Shown here piece by piece: positions 60,221 to 64,000 of a DNA stretch of 64,000 bases. Position numbers and translations under genes: made by a program. Each line of letters opens with the position of its first letter. Position 1 is the stretch's first letter. This stretch comes from Trogon surrucura (Eukaryota; Chordata; Aves; Trogoniformes; Trogonidae): NCBI GenBank assembly GCA_020746105.1, contig CM036618.1, positions 43,698,014 to 43,762,013 on the forward strand. The letters are read 5' to 3'. The notes below the pieces were generated by a model, which saw only the letters and a list, made by a program, of their open reading frames with translations, ran no database searches and was not told the DNA's origin.

Positions 60221-63200
60221 GTCCTAGTTCTGTATACAGATTAAGAACATTTTCAAATTTCCTTCTGAAGTTAGTGGCATCAGTTACTGGTGGACCCTTG
60301 TGAAATCTGAGAAGCAGTGATTGGGGCACTTAAATGCTGACAGGACTGTGCTGGCTTGCAAAGTACAGCTCTATTCACTATCACCACTAATACGGGGCTG
60401 GTGGTGACATCATCACCCAGGTTTTACACAGGTGGTCCATACTTCCCAAATGAGTGAGAGACCCAGAATTATTTCTGTCCTCAGCCACATGTATTGAAAA
60501 CACTTTTTCACATTGTCTAGTAACTGAATCCCTAATTTTCAGGTTATGGGTCAGATGAGGCTGCAGATTTTCTAGTAAGGTGGATCTGTATGTTCTCCGT
60601 ATTGCAAACAGTCAATATACATTAGGTTAGAGAGAATGGGAACAGAAAGATGTGTTATAGTCTAGTCTCACGGTGGTGGGAGTAGAAAGAGGGAAAGAGA
60701 GTGCAGACAAAGACAGTGGATATAATCTCTTAAATGTGCATTTTTAAGGCATCTTTCATTTGCTCTGCTGTATACATACTCACTACCGTGAGACACGTTG
60801 CACACCAGAAGTGTCAATATCTCTCCATCAGCTACAAGGGTATTTTGGGGTAACTAGTTTAATAGAGATCTCTTTGTGCTGGTCATTTAAAATAAGTTTT
60901 AAAAAAGAAATGAACTCTATCTCTCTTTTATTAACTAGAAGTTAAAGCACTTGGCTAGGAAAAAGTCTGGAGTCTAGTATTTCTCTAGAAGACATTGCAT
61001 TAAAGAGGTCTTATAAAATGCATGATGAGTATTAATTAAAAAAGGAAATTATTTTTTTCTCATAGTAAAGGTAGTGAGGAATCTGGGAAAAGCTTTTTTA
61101 TTTCTGATAATGTGGAAGAAACAACAAAAAGATCTGCTAAGAGAGTTAAGAGACAATGGAAACAAAGATTACCTTTATTCACGAGCTGATGAAGAAATAT
61201 TACAAGTTAGCTTTTAATATTCATTTTGCAGAAGAAGAAAAATGTCCACAGGGAGAGACCATCTGTACTAATCCAGATTTAGCCTTTGATAAAACACAAA
61301 AAAGAAGAGGAAATTTTCCAGCTTGAAACTGTCAACACTAGTCTGCAATGTAGTAGTCTTCCTGGGGAAGAGGAAATGGAAGGGCAAGAAAGGAAGGACT
61401 TTTGTTCATAATGCCAGCAAAGAGCAGACAACAGTAGCAAAAACATTTAGTCTCTCAGTGGTGAATATGCAAAGTCTAATAGGCACTGTAAGGCACACAA
61501 GCAATTTATTCTAGGTGATAAATAGAATGACATTACATACAGACCTGGAAAAAAGTATTTTCAATCTTCAGAATATGAATATCTAGCAGCATAAAGGATG
61601 TCTTATTTTTGCAATTGCATCTGAGGAAAATGTACAAGGAGAGAAGAAAAGTTTCCACGTTTGCATTGGTATGGCAGGAGTGGTGGGGGTCAATCCCTGA
61701 ATGGGGGAAAGCAGAAAAGAGTTTCTTTCAGCTAGTGCTGATGGAATGGAGATTTTTCTCAATGTTTAGTGTATTAAACCATTCTTCATGGACCTTTTGT
61801 TCTTAATTTTTCATTGCTTTCTTTTGAAACTCTTGCTGCAGACAAGAACTTAGTTAAATATTTTAATCTCTATGTTTTTTAAATGATCAGCTTTAATCTA
61901 TCCTTTTATATCTAACCCATGGAGAGTTTAGATACCAGTCCCATATTATTTTTGCATGTTTGGAAGGCTATATATAGATTCTGAATATATTATAAAGAAA
62001 TGATAAAGTGCCTATTTTGCACACTTTCATAATTACTTCCGGAATGTGGCATAATGTTGTCAGAAGTTCAGCCCCAAGTGTTTATCACTGCTTTTATTAA
62101 ACATCGTCATATTACAACGCCATTATTTTAAACACAAGTAGATAGACAGAAAATTGTTTCTGTACCTATATAAAATATAATTTTATGGCAATGAATTCTA
62201 GTTATTATGAGGTCAATACCAGTTTCACCCCATGTTTTTAAATAACCTTCCATCTCATATTACTTGGAATGATTTTTGTACTTGTACTGAAAGACAGGTG
62301 TTTCAAAGTCTCTTATTGAACAATACCACCTGGGAGCCTGATGTACTCTTCCACATGTGTTACAAACAGATTGTATTTTCATTTTCAAATACTATATTAT
62401 TACAAGAGTTATACTAACAAGTTAAATAACTAACACCCATGTTTTAGGTTTATTGCTGCCTGCATAAATTTTAATCAGGAAGCTGTACAAATGTTCAAGA
62501 AAATACAGTATAACCAGAGTAACAATTAAATATCTGTTAATGTGATTATGACCCAGTTATCTCTTTTAATTAAATGAGTTTTTCACTATTAGAAAAACAA
62601 GAATATCTATGAAACTGCAGGAAAGCTTCTCTGAAAAGTTCCTGTAAGGCAGTTCTGTTCATCAGTATCTAAAGGTAAATCAAAGCTATTGGTTTCTTAC
62701 TTAGTTAAACCGTTCAGTGAGTAGAAGAAAGCATGTTTTAGAACTGCAGGAGGTGAACTGCCCATAAAGGTTCTGGTTCATTAGCAAGGATGTCTGATGA
62801 GAGATCAGAAGGTAATGAATTGTCAGCAGCTAACAAAGCCAGGGAACAAACACAGTATAAAAAAGGGAAAGGCATAGTTCATGGAGAGGTCTCAGGAGTG
62901 CTCTTTGCATGAAGAAGCAAAGATGTAAATGAGTTATTTACAAACTCACTTGAGGTAACAGATTCGAAATATGAGTCAAGTTTTTTGGTGGTTTGATTGG
63001 TTTTGATCTGGTTTTTGAGGAGTTTGGGTTTGGTTTTTTTTTCGTTCTGGGGTTTTTTGGTGGTTTTTTAGAAAAAAACACAAGCTAAAAAATTGGTTTA
63101 TTGAAATACTGTCAAAATAAGTAAGATTCACAAGGCTATATATTCCTGCAGCATTAAAATATTGATAATACATTCTTTTTATTATTAATATTAAAATAAT

Positions 63201-64000
63201 TAAATGCAGAGACTTTTTTTATTTTAATTTTGAATTTTAGTGTATTATTCTTTGCTTCCCATCTATTAGATGAACATCACATGGCCTGTCTGATGACCAC
63301 ATACATCACAGCTCGTATAATTTTCATAGCTTGCTATTTATATTTTGAGTAGATGAAGACCTAAATTCTCTGTTCACTTCAACAAGTCTGAGACATTATT
63401 TGGTTCATCTTATGTCTTACTGATATAAGACATTTTAGACTATTTTAAAACCCAGATACTTCCTGTCAGGTGTCTCCAGGCATAGGTGATCTTCCAAAAG
63501 ACTCTCTTGTTCTTTGAAGGGTTACACAAATCAATTCTCTGCCTCTATGGTATAAGCAACACACGCTGTATTCGTGTTATTTGGACTTGGAGTAATCGGT
63601 GTGATTAATAAACACTGACGGATCACCAAACTGTTTTCCTTTTAAACTTTAGGATCTTGGAGATTAGACCCAAACTGTTGTGGTGTTATTGTAATCAGTC
63701 CAAAACAAAAACAAACAAAAAAAAAAGATGGAAGAGGTGACAATTTGGCAACACTTCAAAATAAATCATGGCATCTTATTAATCCCTTGAACTCATGCAG
63801 GATTGTTGAATTACTTAACTAACTTTATCTGATATTAGCAAGGATATAACATTTGGCAATAGGAATTTCATTCTGATGTTATCTCAAAGTGAGATTAAGC
63901 CCACAAAAGTACATTGTAGAAGTCTGATTTTCAGTGGCTAGTTTGCTTGGTATGCCTTACAACCTTCCTTCTCATAAAAAACAGAAATGTTCTTAATTTT
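60221..64000. other. Non-coding AT-rich DNA, no gene seen
   Basis: No exon or assigned interspersed repeat up to the window end. A T/G-rich tract occupies 62981-63070. Small frames of up to 65 codons have no domains. Confidence 0.45.
62981..63070. repeat. T/G-rich, strand-asymmetric low-complexity tract
   Basis: About 90 bases of TTTTGG-like units with almost no C on the plus strand. Confidence 0.8.

Noticed and set aside
63500..63640. Possible LTR-like end with AATAAA and several CpGs
   Set aside because: No TG...CA boundary, no duplication and no match to the LTRs in the window.
1..64000. CRISPR array, bacterial operon or phage-like system
   Set aside because: Repeats are dispersed eukaryotic retroelements. 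No spaced direct-repeat array, ribosome-binding sites or packed genes are present.

Overview
This is a gene-poor, AT-rich stretch of a vertebrate nuclear genome, almost certainly a bird. The main evidence is a dense scatter of CR1 (chicken repeat 1) LINE copies that are 5'-truncated and end in short ATTCTATG/ATTCTGTG tandem tails. There are also avian-type retroviral LTRs and two SINEs with a tRNA-Ile-like head and a CR1-like tail. From memory, that head/tail design matches the TguSINE1-type SINEs of passerines, so a passerine is the best guess, but sequence alone does not prove it. I found no host protein-coding exon, rRNA, functional tRNA gene or CRISPR array. The longest open frames all lie inside retroelements or have no coding character.

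Layout. 1-3.2 kb: unique AT-rich DNA, an AAT-rich microsatellite and SINE copy 1. 3.23-4.12 kb: a solo LTR on the minus strand with a perfect 5-bp target duplication. 5.0-5.2 kb: a truncated piece of a second LTR family. 5.5-7.0 kb: the largest CR1, with a decayed reverse transcriptase. 7.6-8.3 kb: a much older CR1/L3-like relic. 9.77-9.83 kb: a perfect 33-bp tandem duplication. 11.58-11.76 kb: SINE copy 2. 13.0-14.2 kb: a complete solo LTR of the second family. 14.2-35 kb: mostly unique sequence with CR1 fragments on both strands. 35.7-36.4 kb: a third LTR, on the plus strand, sharing a 19-bp U5-side block with the first. 36.4-64 kb: mostly unique sequence, further CR1 fragments, and at 56.18-56.68 kb the 3' end of a different LINE. 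That element encodes a C2HC zinc-finger C-terminus and ends in an ATG-repeat tail, which suggests the RTE group.

How the elements relate. The SINEs have internal Pol III promoter boxes and a CR1-like 3' tail, the usual arrangement for a SINE mobilised by CR1 machinery. Every LINE copy here is broken, so none could act now. The LTRs are all solo or truncated, with no viral gene left. The window therefore reads as layered retroelement insertions in intergenic or intronic DNA. The most unusual item is the zinc-finger LINE at 56.2 kb, because LINEs other than CR1 are rare and patchy in birds.
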